A stretch of DNA of 13,412 nt from Flavicella sp049625305 (GTDB lineage Bacteria; Bacteroidota; Bacteroidia; Flavobacteriales; Flavobacteriaceae), in contig JBMZVD010000061.1 in NCBI GenBank assembly GCA_049625305.1, forward strand, positions 1 through 13,412. Direction: 5' to 3'. A program made the translations under genes and the position numbers. Below the pieces are notes generated by a model, which had not been told where the DNA came from, ran no database searches, and saw only the letters and a list, made by a program, of their open reading frames with translations. Below are positions 13,104 to 13,412 of the stretch, piece after piece; position 1 is the stretch's first letter; each line of letters starts with the position of its first letter.

Positions 13104-13412
13104 TTAAGCCAAAATCATTTGGTCATTGTTATTTGAGGATTCTTGAAATCGTACAAGACCATCTTCATCTATTTTGGTCAAAGATACCTCTTGAATTGTA
13201 TTCACTAAGGCTGGGTTCCAAGGAGTTTTTACCTTAACATAATTTTCGGTGAACCCTTGAATATAACCTTCTTTGTTTTCACTTTCAAACAAAACAGTAT
13301 GCTTCGTGCCTATTTGACTTTCGTAAAAGGCTCTTCTTTTCTTAACAGATAAGCCTCTAAGCATTTTACTGCGTTTTTTTCGTTTGTTAATAGGGACGAT
13401 ACCTTGCATGTG
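13104..13412 (-). CDS. mtaB: C-terminal part of tRNA ms2t6A methylthiotransferase MtaB (partial)
   Basis: The last 103 codons of a leftward gene are present, and the frame stays open to the right edge (a His codon precedes the first visible Met), so the start lies outside the window. The segment contains RKKRSKMLRGLSVKKRRAFY (residues 10-29 counted from that Met), then a TRAM-type RNA-binding domain (GTKHTVLFES to about residue 80). This order is characteristic of MtaB, the radical-SAM enzyme that adds a methylthio group to t6A37 of tRNA. Its iron-sulfur and radical-SAM domains are not in view, so the assignment rests on the tail only; MiaB or RimO are less likely given the basic KKR stretch. 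It is 111 bases upstream of the alpha/beta hydrolase gene. Confidence 0.8.
   Translation of the reverse strand, partial: HMQGIVPINKRKKRSKMLRGLSVKKRRAFYESQIGTKHTVLFESENKEGYIQGFTENYVKVKTPWNPALVNTIQEVSLTKIDEDGLVRFQESSNNNDQMILA

Noticed and set aside
1..13412. Mobile element, CRISPR array, tRNA or riboswitch
   Set aside because: No transposase or integrase, no regularly spaced repeats, no tRNA cloverleaf-like segment and no recognisable riboswitch core were found in any gap.

Overview
The window looks like a chromosomal core segment from a low-GC member of the Bacteroidota, most likely Flavobacteriia. Four things point there: the LpxC/FabZ fusion, a PorX-type response regulator with a PglZ domain, start sites without Shine-Dalgarno sequences, and promoter-like TAnnTTTG boxes of the Bacteroidota sigma factor. 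I see no rRNA, tRNA, CRISPR array, insertion sequence, phage gene or integration site. Coding density is high and no gap between genes exceeds about 155 bases.

Layout: (1) bases 1-36 hold the first codons of a leftward gene, possibly selO/ydiU, followed by a divergent intergenic region. (2) Bases 182-1093 (+) encode an EamA-family transporter. (3) Bases 1095-4861 (-) hold four genes, in transcription order porX, tsaE, an alanine-dehydrogenase-like gene and a DUF4258-type membrane-anchored protein. (4) Bases 5014-10114 (+) hold an HD-domain phosphohydrolase, lpxD, lpxC/fabZ, lpxA and efp, closed by a strong intrinsic terminator. (5) Bases 10253-11389 (+) encode bshA. (6) Bases 11395-13412 (-) hold the end of mtaB, a small alpha/beta hydrolase and a lytic transglycosylase.

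How the genes relate: LpxA, LpxC and LpxD carry out the first three committed steps of lipid A synthesis. The fused FabZ domain uses the same 3-hydroxyacyl-ACP pool for fatty acid elongation. PorX regulates the type IX secretion system, whose cargo in some relatives is anchored to lipopolysaccharide, so its position beside the lipid A genes is suggestive. TsaE and MtaB act on the same tRNA position, making t6A37 and then ms2t6A37. EF-P supports translation of proline-rich stretches, and BshA starts bacillithiol synthesis.

There is no obvious new defence or mobile system here. The points most worth a second look are: an alanine dehydrogenase homologue that appears to lack the substrate-binding lysine and catalytic histidine; several genes whose promoter box lies only 4-5 bases before the start codon, implying leaderless mRNAs; paired palindromic operator-like repeats upstream of the DUF4258 gene and of eamA; a compulsory non-ATG start for the HD protein; and an EF-P with a PGKGP loop. 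All family assignments come from reading the translated sequences and from memory of the families. No database search was run.
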